Shown: positions 19,334-27,097, counted from the first letter of the stretch. The stretch is 39,481 nucleotides of DNA from Streptomyces toyocaensis (GCF_000725125.1 NZ_JFCB01000049.1:1-39481), one strand, 5' to 3'. The notes: generated by a model from the sequence alone, not told the origin. Numbers and translations: made by a program.

Positions 19334-19597
19334 GTGGGGGTGTTCGTCTTCCTGCCGCTGGTGCTGCCCCTGACGGCGTGGCCGATCGCGCGCCTCGCCG
19401 AGCACCACCTGCACCCGCGGACCGCGACCCGGCTGCTGACCGGGGTGGCCGCGGCGATGGCGGTGTGCGGCACCGTGTGCCTCGCGCTGACGATGGTGGT
19501 CGGCACCGCCCAGCTCTCCGGCAATCCCCTGCCCGACGGCTGGTCGGACCCCGAGGTGCGCGCGGCGGGCCGTCTCCCGGCCCGCCATGGGGCCTGA
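19334..19597 (+). pseudogene. M56-family (BlaR1-like) metalloprotease remnant
   Basis: An 87-residue frame starts at GTG 19334. It contains the first membrane helix (VFVFLPLVLPLTAWPIARL), the HLHPRTATRLLT loop and a second helix (about 35-57), then GNPLPDGWSDPEVRAA, as at the start of Streptomyces M56 proteins of about 300 residues. After residue 78 the similarity stops and the frame ends nine codons later. The HExxH active site and sensor are absent, so this is a 3'-truncated remnant of the partner of the neighbouring blaI copy. A DevR-like box overlaps its last codons. Confidence 0.8.
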
Positions 19598-19603
19598 TGG
19601 CCC
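19590..19603. promoter_or_regulatory. DevR/OsdR-like box upstream of tandem USP 2
   Basis: GGGCCTGATGGCCC has 6+2+6 geometry with one mismatched pair, 91 bases upstream of the USP start and overlapping the end of the M56 remnant. Confidence 0.5.
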
Positions 19604-19694
19604 GCGGCGATGAACCCTCCGGCCCCTGCGCGGGCACCACCGCGGGCGCGAGGCTGACAGCGGGGGAGTGGCTCTTGTGCTGGAGGTGCACGTC

Positions 19695-20606
19695 ATGCTT
19701 TCGCCTGTTGTCGCCGGCGTCGATGGTTCCGCCGGGAGTCTGGTGGCCGCCGCGTGGGCGGCGCACGAGGCCGTCCGCCGCGGACGGGCGCTGCGGCTGC
19801 TGCACGCGCGCGAGGGGCGGTCGCGCCGGGGCGAGCCGCCGATCGCGGACGCCGCCCGGCGGACCCTGGCGCAGCGGGTCCTGCGGCAGGCGGAGGAACG
19901 CGTCCTCGCCGCGTGCCCCGGGGTGCGCCTGTACGACGACCAGGTCGAGTGGCCGGCCACCGACGCCCTGGTGAGGGCCGCGGAGGACGCCGACCTGCTG
20001 GTGCTGGGCTCGCGCGGAGCGGGCCGCCTGACCGGCCTTCTCGCGGGCTCGGTCGCGCTCGGTGTGGTGGCGAGGGCCACGCACCCCGTCGTCCTGGTAC
20101 GGGCGGACACCGATGAGGACGTCCTGGGGCGGGCGGACAGCGAAGAAGGCCGCCCGGCCGGCCCTCCCCGCGACGGCCGGCGGGACGTGGTCCTCGGTCT
20201 CGACGTCACCGGGCCGTGCGACGAGGTGATCGCGTTCGCCTTCGAGGCGGCCCGTCTGCGCCGGGCGCGGCTGAGGGTGCTGCACGCCTGGCGCGCGCCC
20301 GGCCCGTTCCCCCTGGGCCCCGGTGAGGCCGGCCTGCCCGGCGATCCCCGGAGAGCCGGGGAATGGCTCGGTTTCCTCTCCTCGGTGCTCCGCGTGTGGC
20401 GCGACAAGTACCCCGACGTCGTCGTGCTGGAGATGGCCGTGGAGGGCAGGCCGTCGGACGCCCTGCTGAGGGCCGCCTCCGCGGCGGACCTGCTGGTCGT
20501 CGGCCACCGGCTCACCGACCGGCCGAGGGTCCCGCGCACCGGCCCGGTGGCCCACGCCGTGATGCAGCAGGCCGGCTGCGCCGTGGCCGTCGTACCGCAC
20601 TTCTGA
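19695..20606 (+). CDS. Tandem-domain universal stress protein 2
   Basis: The start is ATG 19695, with GGAGG eight bases upstream; the frame extends to 19668 but without a better ribosome site. The product has 303 residues with two UspA domains: 1-140 with an intact ATP loop (GSRGAGRLTGLLAGS, 105-119), and about 155-303 where the loop is degenerate (GHRLTDRPRVPRTGP). It is paralogous to the protein encoded at 14827 and, like it, follows a DevR-like box. A role in hypoxic or stationary-phase adaptation is inferred from mycobacterial homologues. A hairpin terminator follows. Confidence 0.9.
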   Translation: MLSPVVAGVDGSAGSLVAAAWAAHEAVRRGRALRLLHAREGRSRRGEPPIADAARRTLAQRVLRQAEERVLAACPGVRLYDDQVEWPATDALVRAAEDADLLVLGSRGAGRLTGLLAGSVALGVVARATHPVVLVRADTDEDVLGRADSEEGRPAGPPRDGRRDVVLGLDVTGPCDEVIAFAFEAARLRRARLRVLHAWRAPGPFPLGPGEAGLPGDPRRAGEWLGFLSSVLRVWRDKYPDVVVLEMAVEGRPSDALLRAASAADLLVVGHRLTDRPRVPRTGPVAHAVMQQAGCAVAVVPHF

Positions 20607-20642
20607 ACCGGCTGCGCGGGGAACCTTGAGCCGGGGTGCGCG

Positions 20643-20662
20643 CACCCGCATGGTTGCGGGTG
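20643..20662 (+). terminator. 8-bp hairpin after tandem USP 2
   Basis: CACCCGCA (20643-20650) and TGCGGGTG (20655-20662) pair perfectly around TGGT, 36 bases after the USP stop and just before an AT-rich palindrome. Confidence 0.6.
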
Positions 20663-20666
20663 TTCG

Positions 20667-20680
20667 AAATCTGTAGATTT
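20667..20680. promoter_or_regulatory. AT-rich palindrome AAATCT-GT-AGATTT, possible operator
   Basis: This perfect 14-bp 6+2+6 palindrome stands out because it is AT-rich in GC-rich DNA. It lies 75 bases upstream of the symporter-phosphatase fusion start, where a promoter operator would be expected. The binding protein is unknown. Confidence 0.45.
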
Positions 20681-20754
20681 GACGCCGAAGCACCTAACCG
20701 CCGGCCGGACTGATGGGCGTGCCCCTGATCGCGGACTCCCCGGGCGAGGACCAT

Positions 20755-23700
20755 ATGTTCAACTTGAGTGCGCCGATCGTCACCATGTTCGCGCTGTACG
20801 TGGTGGCCATGGTCGGAACGGGTGTCTGGGCGTACACCCGCACGCGCACCTACTCCGACTTCGCCCTGGGCGGGCGCCGCTTGGGGCCGCTCGTCGCCGC
20901 CCTGTCCGCGGGGGCCAGCGACATGTCCGGCTGGTTGTTCCTGGCGCTCCCGGGGGCCGTCTACGCGGCGGGCCTCGGCTCCGCCTGGATCGCGCTCGGC
21001 CTCGCGGCCGGCACCTACCTCAACTGGCTCTTCGTCGCGCCGAGGCTGCGGACCTACACCGAGCGGGCCGGGAACGCGGTCAGCCTGTCGGCCTATCTGG
21101 AGGAGAGGTTCGAGGACCGCACCCGCATGCTCAGACTGGTCTCGGCCGCCGTGACGCTGGTGTTCTTCACCCTCTACGTCAGCAGCGGCCTGGTGGCCGG
21201 GGGACTGCTGTTCAACACCGTCTTCGGCCTCCGCTTCGGGCTGGGCGTGACCGTCACCGCCCTGGTCATCGTCATCTACTCCAGCCTGGGCGGCTTCCTG
21301 GCGGTGAGCCTGACCCACGTCCTGCAGGCCACGCTCATGTTCCTCGCCCTGATCGTGCTGCCCGCGACCGCCGTCGCCGCCGTCGGGGGCTTCGGTGCCC
21401 TGGGCGACGCGCTGGACAGCAGAGAGCCCGCCCTGCGCGACCCCGGGGCGCTGGTCGACTACGGAGGCGGTCTGTGGTCGGCGGACGGGACACTCGGTGC
21501 CCTGGCGATCGTCTCGCTGCTCGCCTGGGGCCTCGGCTACTTCGGGCAGCCCCACATCCTGGCCCGTTTCATGAGCATCCGCAGCGCCCGGGACGTCCCC
21601 GCGGCCCGCCGCATCGGAACCGCGTGGGTCGTGGTCGTCCTCGCCGGCGCCACCCTCGTCGGCCTGGCCGGGATCGGGGAGCTCGTCCCCTCGCTCGCCG
21701 CCCCCGACACGGTGTACATCGCCCTGTCCCACAGCCTGCTCAATCCGTGGGTCGCCGGGATCATGCTGATCGCCGTGCTCGCCGCCGTCATCTCCACCGC
21801 GGACAGCCAGCTCCTCGTGTCGTCCGTGGCCCTGACGGAAGACTTCTACCGGGCGTTCCTCAACCGGCACGCCACCGACAGGGCTCTGGTGCGGGCGGGC
21901 CGCGCCACGGTCGTCCTGGTGATCCTCGTGGCCTGCGTCATCGCGTTCAGGGGCGACGCCCTGCTCAGTCTCGTCGCCCACGCCTGGGCGGGGTTCGGAG
22001 CCGCCTTCGGCCCGGTCGTGCTGCTGTCGTTGTACTGGCCCGGCATGACCTGGGCGGGGGCCACGGCCGGCATCGTGACCGGCGCCGGCACGGTGCTGCT
22101 GTGGAGCTGGATCAACCCCCTGCTCGGACCGCTGGAATCGGGGGTCTACGAGATGGTTCCCGGCGTGCTCGCCGCCACGGCCGCCGCCCTCCTGTTCGGC
22201 CGGTACGTCGGCCGGCCGCCGAGGCGGGCCTTCTGGCGGATGCCCGGGGGAGGCGCGAGCCAGATGATGCTCACCTCGTTCCTCACCCACGCACCGGTCG
22301 GCCTGGCCGTCCTGGACACCGACCTGCGGTACGTCTGGGTCAACGATCCGCTGGACCGCCTGGTCCCCCTGGGGGAACGCCTGGGACGGCTGGTGCACGA
22401 GGTGCTCCCGCCCGCGGAGGCCGGACTCTTCCAGGAGAAGATGCGCACGGTCCTGGACACCGGGCGGCCGGTCATGGACAGCGAGTTCCTCACCACCGCC
22501 GACGACCCCGAGCGCGCCCGGGCCATGTCCGTGTCCTTCTTCGCGATGAAGGACCGCCGCGACCGCATCGTGGGCATCCTGTACATGCTCATCGACGTCA
22601 CCGAACGCCGGCGGGCCCAGGAACGCCTGGCGCTGCTGAACGACGCCGGTGCCAGGATCGGCAGCACCCTGGACGTGCGGCGCACGGCGCAGGAACTGGC
22701 CGACGAGACCGTGCCGCCCCTCGCCGACTTCGTGGCGGTCGACCTGCTGGACTCCGTCATGTGCGGCGAGGAGCCGGACCCGGGACCGGTCGGCATGGCA
22801 CCCGTCATCCGCCGCGCGGGGCAGGCGTCGGTGCGCGAGGGGTGCCCGGAGGGCACCCTGGCCGTCGGGGAGGCCGTCCGGCGTGCCCCGTCCTCGCCCG
22901 TGACGCACTGCCTGCGGGAGAGCAGGACCCTGGTGGAACGCACCCTGGACCGGACAGCCAGCCCCTGGGTGACCGAGGACCCGTCCCTGGGCGCCTCGAT
23001 CCTCGAGTACGACTTCCGCTCCTTGATGGTCGTGCCGCTGCGGGCACGCGGCGTCACCCTGGGCGTGGCGACCTTCGCCCGGTCGCGGCGCTCCGCCCCC
23101 TTCGAGGACGACGACGTGCGGCTCGCCGAGGAGATCGTCTCCCGTGCGGCGGTGTCCGTCGACAACGCCCGCCGCTTCACCCGGGAGCGGACCGCCTCCC
23201 GCGCCATGCAGGAGTTCCTGCTGCCGCAGGCGCTCACGGGGGGATCGGCGCTCGAGGTGGCGTCCTGGTACCTGCCGGCCGGCGTCCCGAGCGGGGTGGG
23301 CGGCGACTGGTTCGACGTCGTCCCGCTGTCCGGGGCCCGGGTCGCCCTCGTCGTCGGCGACGTCGTCGGACACGGCATGAACGCCGCGGCGACCATGGGA
23401 CGCCTGCGCGCGGCGGTGCGCACACTCGCCAACCTGGACCTCCCCCCGGACGAACTGCTCGCCCACCTCGACGACCTGGTGATCGGCCTCATGGGCGCGC
23501 ACGACGACAGCGAGCCGGAGGCCGCCGCCGGCGCCGGCTTCATGGGAGCCACCTGCCTGTACGCCGTGTACGACCCGGTCAGCAGACGGTGCACCCTGGC
23601 CCGTGCGGGGCATCTCCCGCCCGTCCTGGTGACCCCGGGCAGCACCGCCGAGGTCCTGGACCTGCCGGCGGGGCCACCGCTCGGGCTCGGGTACCTGCCG

Positions 23701-24315
23701 TTCGAGGCCGCCGAGATGGAGATCGCCGAGGGCAGCCTCCTGGCGTTCTACACCGACGGCCTCGTCGAGACGGCCGACCGGGACATCGACGAGGGGATCT
23801 CCCGGCTGGGCCACGCCCTCACCAAGCCCGGAGAGACGCTGGAGGACCTCGGACGGGGCGCGGTCGACACGCTGCTGACCGGCCCGCCGCCCGACGACGC
23901 CGCCCTGCTGCTCGCCCGGACCAAGGTCCTCTCACCGCACCAGGTCGCCTCCTGGGACCTGGCCGGTGACCCGGCGGCCGTGGGCGACGCCCGCGCAGCC
24001 GCCGTGCGGCAACTGGAGGAATGGGGCCTGGACGGCCTCGTCTTCACCACGGAACTCATCGTGAGCGAGCTGGTCACCAACGCCATCCGGTACGCGTCCG
24101 GCCCGATCGGCCTGCGCCTGATCCGGGACCGCAGCCTCATCTGCGAGGTCAGCGACGGCAGCGGCACCTCACCGCGCCCGCGCCACGCGCGCACCACCGA
24201 CGAGGGCGGGCGCGGACTGATGATCGTGGCCCAGCTCGCCCACCGGTGGGGCACCCGGCACACCTCGACCGGCAAGGTCATCTGGACCGAGCAGCCCTTC
24301 GTCTCCGACCTCTGA
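20755..24315 (+). CDS. Na+/solute symporter (PutP-like) - PAS - GAF - SpoIIE phosphatase - HATPase fusion
   Basis: This single frame encodes 1186 residues. ATG 20755 is chosen because GAGGA lies just upstream and PutP homology starts there; ATG 20713 has no ribosome site. Residues 1-490 are a complete SSS-family transporter of about 13 helices. Arg41, Asp56, Ser58 and Trp60 align one position off E. coli PutP Arg40, Asp55, Ser57 and Trp59, and Ser347-Thr348 align with the Na+-site Ser340-Thr341. Then follow PAS (about 505-620), GAF (about 625-808), PP2C/SpoIIE (about 815-1055; GGDWFD 849-854, GDVVGHG 868-874, YTDGLVE 999-1005, DD 1047-1048) and an HATPase (about 1065-1180; N box with Glu1105 and Asn1109, DGSG 1133-1136, GGRGL 1151-1155). 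It appears to combine transport with anti-sigma-type partner switching. The substrate is perhaps proline or a similar solute. Confidence 0.92.
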   Translation: MFNLSAPIVTMFALYVVAMVGTGVWAYTRTRTYSDFALGGRRLGPLVAALSAGASDMSGWLFLALPGAVYAAGLGSAWIALGLAAGTYLNWLFVAPRLRTYTERAGNAVSLSAYLEERFEDRTRMLRLVSAAVTLVFFTLYVSSGLVAGGLLFNTVFGLRFGLGVTVTALVIVIYSSLGGFLAVSLTHVLQATLMFLALIVLPATAVAAVGGFGALGDALDSREPALRDPGALVDYGGGLWSADGTLGALAIVSLLAWGLGYFGQPHILARFMSIRSARDVPAARRIGTAWVVVVLAGATLVGLAGIGELVPSLAAPDTVYIALSHSLLNPWVAGIMLIAVLAAVISTADSQLLVSSVALTEDFYRAFLNRHATDRALVRAGRATVVLVILVACVIAFRGDALLSLVAHAWAGFGAAFGPVVLLSLYWPGMTWAGATAGIVTGAGTVLLWSWINPLLGPLESGVYEMVPGVLAATAAALLFGRYVGRPPRRAFWRMPGGGASQMMLTSFLTHAPVGLAVLDTDLRYVWVNDPLDRLVPLGERLGRLVHEVLPPAEAGLFQEKMRTVLDTGRPVMDSEFLTTADDPERARAMSVSFFAMKDRRDRIVGILYMLIDVTERRRAQERLALLNDAGARIGSTLDVRRTAQELADETVPPLADFVAVDLLDSVMCGEEPDPGPVGMAPVIRRAGQASVREGCPEGTLAVGEAVRRAPSSPVTHCLRESRTLVERTLDRTASPWVTEDPSLGASILEYDFRSLMVVPLRARGVTLGVATFARSRRSAPFEDDDVRLAEEIVSRAAVSVDNARRFTRERTASRAMQEFLLPQALTGGSALEVASWYLPAGVPSGVGGDWFDVVPLSGARVALVVGDVVGHGMNAAATMGRLRAAVRTLANLDLPPDELLAHLDDLVIGLMGAHDDSEPEAAAGAGFMGATCLYAVYDPVSRRCTLARAGHLPPVLVTPGSTAEVLDLPAGPPLGLGYLPFEAAEMEIAEGSLLAFYTDGLVETADRDIDEGISRLGHALTKPGETLEDLGRGAVDTLLTGPPPDDAALLLARTKVLSPHQVASWDLAGDPAAVGDARAAAVRQLEEWGLDGLVFTTELIVSELVTNAIRYASGPIGLRLIRDRSLICEVSDGSGTSPRPRHARTTDEGGRGLMIVAQLAHRWGTRHTSTGKVIWTEQPFVSDL

Positions 24316-24356
24316 CCCCCGGCCCCCGGGACCACCCGAGCCCGGCCCGGCCCGGA

Positions 24357-24370
24357 GGGCCCATCGGCCC
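24357..24370. promoter_or_regulatory. DevR/OsdR-like box 1 of 3 upstream of the PNPOx-fold gene
   Basis: GGGCCCATCGGCCC has 6+2+6 geometry with one mismatched pair; it lies 131 bases upstream of the start at 24502. Confidence 0.55.
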
Positions 24371-24378
24371 CGGAACGG

Positions 24379-24392
24379 GGGACCTGCGGTCT
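24379..24392. promoter_or_regulatory. DevR/OsdR-like box 2 of 3 upstream of the PNPOx-fold gene
   Basis: GGGACCTGCGGTCT starts 22 bases after the first box, about two helical turns. Confidence 0.45.
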
Positions 24393-24413
24393 CGGCCGGT
24401 CTCCGGGAGGAAC

Positions 24414-24427
24414 GGGACCGTCGGCCC
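24414..24427. promoter_or_regulatory. DevR/OsdR-like box 3 of 3 upstream of the PNPOx-fold gene
   Basis: GGGACCGTCGGCCC lies 74 bases upstream of the start, nearest the promoter. Its GGGACC half matches the mycobacterial consensus best. Confidence 0.55.
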
Positions 24428-24501
24428 TCGTCCTGGGGCCTCGCCCGGCCCACGGTAGGAGGCAGTACCGCCGAACCGGCGGAGAACGGACGGACAGGCA
24501 C

Positions 24502-24954
24502 ATGTACCCCAATGACGGTTTCCGCGAACTCGGGCGCACGGAATGCCTGCGGCTGATGGCCGAGGTGCCCGTTGGCCGCATCGTCTACACGCGCCGGGCC
24601 ATGCCGGCCGTGCTGCCGGTCAACTTCGCCCTGGACGGCGACGGCGCCGTGCTGCTGCGCACCGCCGCGGACTCGGCGCTGGTCCGCGCGATCGACGGCG
24701 CGGTGGTCGCCTTCGAGACCGACGACGTCGACGCCGCCAGGCGGGCCGGCTGGAGCGTGGTCGTCACCGGCCGGGCCGCCGTGGTGACCGACCCCGCGGA
24801 ACGCGAGCGCCTCTCCCGTACCGGCCCCGTCTCCTGGGTTCCCGCGAGGCACGATGTCTTCGTCCGCATCGAGCCGGAGCTGGTCACCGGGCGCGCACTC
24901 GTCGGCGGGCGGACCCTGTACGGCGTGGACCTGGCCGCGGCGGTCGAGGGATGA
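24502..24954 (+). CDS. PNPOx-fold (pyridoxamine 5'-phosphate oxidase-like) flavoprotein
   Basis: This 150-residue protein starts at ATG 24502 with only a weak ribosome site (GGACAGG). It resembles small split-barrel flavin-binding proteins: ECLRLMAEVPVGRIVYT opens the fold, LPVNFALDGDGAVLLRT forms the flavin-facing strands, and GWSVVVTGRAAVVTD is the central sheet. Related proteins bind FMN, F420 or heme, and several belong to DosR-type regulons. The exact cofactor and substrate cannot be told. Three DevR-like boxes crowd the 186-base upstream gap, more than for any other gene here, which suggests strong hypoxic control. Confidence 0.8.
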   Translation: MYPNDGFRELGRTECLRLMAEVPVGRIVYTRRAMPAVLPVNFALDGDGAVLLRTAADSALVRAIDGAVVAFETDDVDAARRAGWSVVVTGRAAVVTDPAERERLSRTGPVSWVPARHDVFVRIEPELVTGRALVGGRTLYGVDLAAAVEG

Positions 24955-24980
24955 GACGTCGCCGACGGGACCCGGGCCGG

Positions 24981-24994
24981 GGGACGTTCGGCCC
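24981..24994. promoter_or_regulatory. DevR/OsdR-like box upstream of the DoxX-like gene
   Basis: GGGACGTTCGGCCC has 6+2+6 geometry with one mismatched pair, 115 bases upstream of the start at 25110. Confidence 0.5.
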
Positions 24995-25109
24995 GCCGCA
25001 CGGGCCCCGCGGCGCTGGGCCGGGGACCGGCGACGCGGGACATTGAAGGTCAACGAGAGCCATCCGGATCCGGCGCCACCCGGCGTCACCCTCGGAAGGG
25101 ATGAGCACC

Positions 25110-25736
25110 ATGGCAGTGCACCACCACCCCCAGCGGCACCATGGATTCCGCGTTCCGTCCCTGCACCGCCGGGACCGGTCGGCTCTCGCCTCCGCCGGGG
25201 CGGCGACTCCGACGGCGACCGCGGCCGGCGCGCACGCGTTCGCCGGACTGCGCCTGCTGACCGGGTTCGTGTTCCTGTGGGCGTTCCTGGACAAGACGTT
25301 CGGCCTCGGCTACGCCACCCCCTCCGGCAAGGGGTGGGCCGACGGCGGCTCGCCGACCGAGGGCTTCCTCAGCAACGTCGCCGTCGGACCCATGGAGTCC
25401 ACGTTCCACGCCTGGGCCGGCGCCACCTGGGCCGACTGGCTGTTCATGCTCGGTCTGCTCGGCACCGGCCTCGCGCTCGTCGCGGGCATCGGCCTGCGGC
25501 TCGCGGCGGTCGCCGGCACCGCCATGATGGCGCTGATGTGGATCGCGGAGTGGCCGCCCGCCCAGCACCTGTCGGACGGATCGCCGAGCATGTCGACGAA
25601 CCCGTTCGCCGACTACCACCTCGTCTACGCCGCCGTCCTGATCGCCCTCGCGGCGGTGGGCGCCGGCGCCACCTGGGGACTCGGCAGGGCCTGGGCGCGA
25701 CTGCCCTTCGTCAGCCGCAACCGCTGGCTCCTGTGA
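25110..25736 (+). CDS. DoxX/DoxD-like membrane protein
   Basis: The product has 208 residues. ATG 25110 is preferred because GGAAGGG (25094-25100) then lies nine bases upstream; at ATG 25101 it would abut the start. After a His/Ala-rich N-terminal segment come four predicted helices: about 43-65 (GLRLLTGFVFLWAFLDKTFG), 110-130, 132-150 (ending in IAEWPP) and 168-190. The family includes the DoxD subunit of thiosulfate:quinone oxidoreductase and mycobacterial DoxX of the membrane oxidoreductase complex. A redox role at the quinone pool is plausible; no DoxA or SseA partner is nearby. It ends just before a very strong terminator. Confidence 0.8.
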   Translation: MAVHHHPQRHHGFRVPSLHRRDRSALASAGAATPTATAAGAHAFAGLRLLTGFVFLWAFLDKTFGLGYATPSGKGWADGGSPTEGFLSNVAVGPMESTFHAWAGATWADWLFMLGLLGTGLALVAGIGLRLAAVAGTAMMALMWIAEWPPAQHLSDGSPSMSTNPFADYHLVYAAVLIALAAVGAGATWGLGRAWARLPFVSRNRWLL

Positions 25737-25759
25737 CCTTCGCGGCACACCCCGCCGGC

Positions 25760-25791
25760 CCGGCGTCCCCGCCCACGGGCGGGGACGCCGG
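25760..25791 (+). terminator. Perfect 15-bp hairpin after the DoxX-like gene
   Basis: Arms 25760-25774 (CCGGCGTCCCCGCCC) and 25777-25791 are exact reverse complements with a two-base centre, 24 bases after the stop. The remaining gap to 25908 shows no DevR-like box, only two copies of AGGGAAC (from about 25837). Confidence 0.85.
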
Positions 25792-25908
25792 ACATCCGCG
25801 GACGGTGCGCGCGCACGGTACGGGAGACCCTGGTAGCAGGGAACGGAAAAGGGAACCCGCCCGAGGAGCCGGGGGCCGGGCTCACCGGCCGGGTGCGAGG
25901 AGGACGGC

Positions 25909-26904
25909 ATGGCTTCGCGACCGCTCGACGACAAGACGGTGACCGCGCTCGTGGCCGACGCGACCACGGCACCGTCCATGCACAACGCCCAGCCGTGGCG
26001 CTTCCGCTACGTGAGCGCGGAACACCTGCTGCTGCTGCGTGCCGACCCCGGACGGGCGATGCCCCGCTCCGACCCCGACAACCGGTCGCTGCACCTCGGC
26101 TGCGGGGCGGCCCTGTTCAACCTGCGGGTCGCCGCGGCGCACGCCGACCTCGTCGCGGATACGACCCTCCTGCCCGAGCCCGGCGATCCCCTGCTGCTCG
26201 CCGCCGTCCGGCTGTCCGCACCGCTCCCGCACCGCCCCGCGGACACGGAACTGGGCCGGCTCCACCCCGCCGTCCGGCAGCGGCACACCAGCCGCCACCC
26301 CTTCGCCGAGAAGGACATCCCCGGCGACGTGCGGGCCACCCTCGAGGACGCCGCGGCCCGCGAGGGCGCCGAGCTGCTCTTCCCCGGCTCCTGGCACGCC
26401 GAGACCGTGCTCGACCTGGTCCGCGACGCGGAGTACCGGGACGTCACGGACCGCGAGGCCAACGAGGACGTGCTCCGCTGGACCCGGCTGGGCGACGAGG
26501 CGGACACCGCCGTCGACGGCATCCCGGAGTACGCGTTCGGACCCCGCAAGCAGGACGGCAGGGCCCCCGTCCGGGACTTCGCGGGCCGCAGGAAGGTCGC
26601 CGACCGGGGCACCACCGTGTTCGAGAACCTTCCGCACCTGGCCCTGCTGAGCACCCGCGGCGAGGGCCCCGCCGACTGGCTGCGCGCCGGGCAGGCGCTG
26701 GAACGGGTCCTGCTGGAGGCCACCCTGGCGGACCTGGCGACCTCGCTCACCTCGCACGCCCTGGAAGAGCCGGAACTGCGCCTGCTGGCCCGCGATCCGG
26801 CCTCGGGCACCGGGCAGGTGCACATGGTGCTGCGCCTCGGCTACGGCCCGCGGGGACCGGTCACCCCCCGCCGCCCCGTGAGGGACGTACTGGAGATCAC
26901 CTGA
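25909..26904 (+). CDS. Acg-family (nitroreductase-like) FMN-binding protein 2
   Basis: The protein has 331 residues from ATG 25909, with GAGGAGG just upstream. The Acg signature APSMHNAQPWRF (about 22-33), the central RHTSRHPFAEKDIP and the C-terminal MVLRLGYGPRG are nearly the same as in the protein encoded at 3255, so the two are paralogues bracketing the stress island. The shared WLRAGQALERVLL helix (about 260-272) is characteristic. Unlike most neighbours it has no recognisable DevR-like box in its 172-base upstream gap, so its regulation may differ or follow another promoter. FMN binding is family knowledge; enzymatic activity is uncertain. Confidence 0.88.
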   Translation: MASRPLDDKTVTALVADATTAPSMHNAQPWRFRYVSAEHLLLLRADPGRAMPRSDPDNRSLHLGCGAALFNLRVAAAHADLVADTTLLPEPGDPLLLAAVRLSAPLPHRPADTELGRLHPAVRQRHTSRHPFAEKDIPGDVRATLEDAAAREGAELLFPGSWHAETVLDLVRDAEYRDVTDREANEDVLRWTRLGDEADTAVDGIPEYAFGPRKQDGRAPVRDFAGRRKVADRGTTVFENLPHLALLSTRGEGPADWLRAGQALERVLLEATLADLATSLTSHALEEPELRLLARDPASGTGQVHMVLRLGYGPRGPVTPRRPVRDVLEIT

Positions 26905-26914
26905 CCGACCGGCG

Positions 26915-27093
26915 ACGTGACTTTGCGGCTCCTTTACAGTTGGCGTAGAAACAGGCCATCCTGCTTTCCCACCACATGCGTCCACACGTCCGAGAAGGAG
27001 CGACGGTCCCCCGATGGGTGATCCTCCCAGTAGCAGCCGTGCCACCACCGCCCGTCCGCGCCGTACGGCCAGCGAGGGAACGGGGGTGGCACG
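26915..27093 (+). promoter_or_regulatory. 5' leader of the first CNNM/CorC gene pair
   Basis: This 179-base stretch has mixed composition, including GGCTCCTTTACA (26927-26938), and precedes the CNNM gene at 27094. Two things are visible. A short ORF (27014-27097) ends in a GTGA overlap with the CNNM start. A nine-pair hairpin between 27038-27046 (CGTGCCACC) and 27085-27093 would hide the CNNM ribosome site GGGGGTGG. The GGCTCCT element and the later ATGGGT (27014-27019) recall the Mg2+-sensing M-box, but I cannot fold the whole motif, so that reading is weak. Confidence 0.4.
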
Positions 27094-27097
27094 GTGA
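27014..27097 (+). CDS. Putative leader peptide (27 residues) with DPP motif
   Basis: ATG 27014 opens a 27-codon frame beginning MGDPPSSSRATTARPRRT. Its TGA (27095-27097) overlaps the GTG start of the CNNM gene as GTGA. AAGGAG lies at 26995-27000, 13 bases upstream, which is rather far. The surrounding string, CCGAGAAGGAGC then ACG and TCC, recurs before the second leader at 29522, which supports a real element. Acidic-plus-proline starts like this destabilise ribosomes at low Mg2+ in E. coli MgtL. Translation of this frame would also open the hairpin that hides the CNNM ribosome site. The function is inferred; it could be a chance ORF. Confidence 0.5.
   Translation: MGDPPSSSRATTARPRRTASEGTGVAR

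Noticed and set aside
19668..19694. Upstream start for tandem USP 2 at 19668
   Set aside because: The GGAGG at 19682-19686 lies downstream of it and is correctly spaced for ATG 19695, where UspA homology begins.
20619..20632. GGGAACCTTGAGCC as a DevR-like box before the symporter fusion
   Set aside because: Only the left half resembles the motif; the arms do not pair.
20713..20754. Upstream start for the symporter fusion at ATG 20713
   Set aside because: It has no ribosome site, and PutP alignment begins at ATG 20755 with residue numbers one off E. coli PutP.
20512..23814. 1100-codon minus-strand frame opposite the symporter fusion
   Set aside because: It is low-complexity shadow sequence without motifs; the plus-strand fusion has intact domains throughout.
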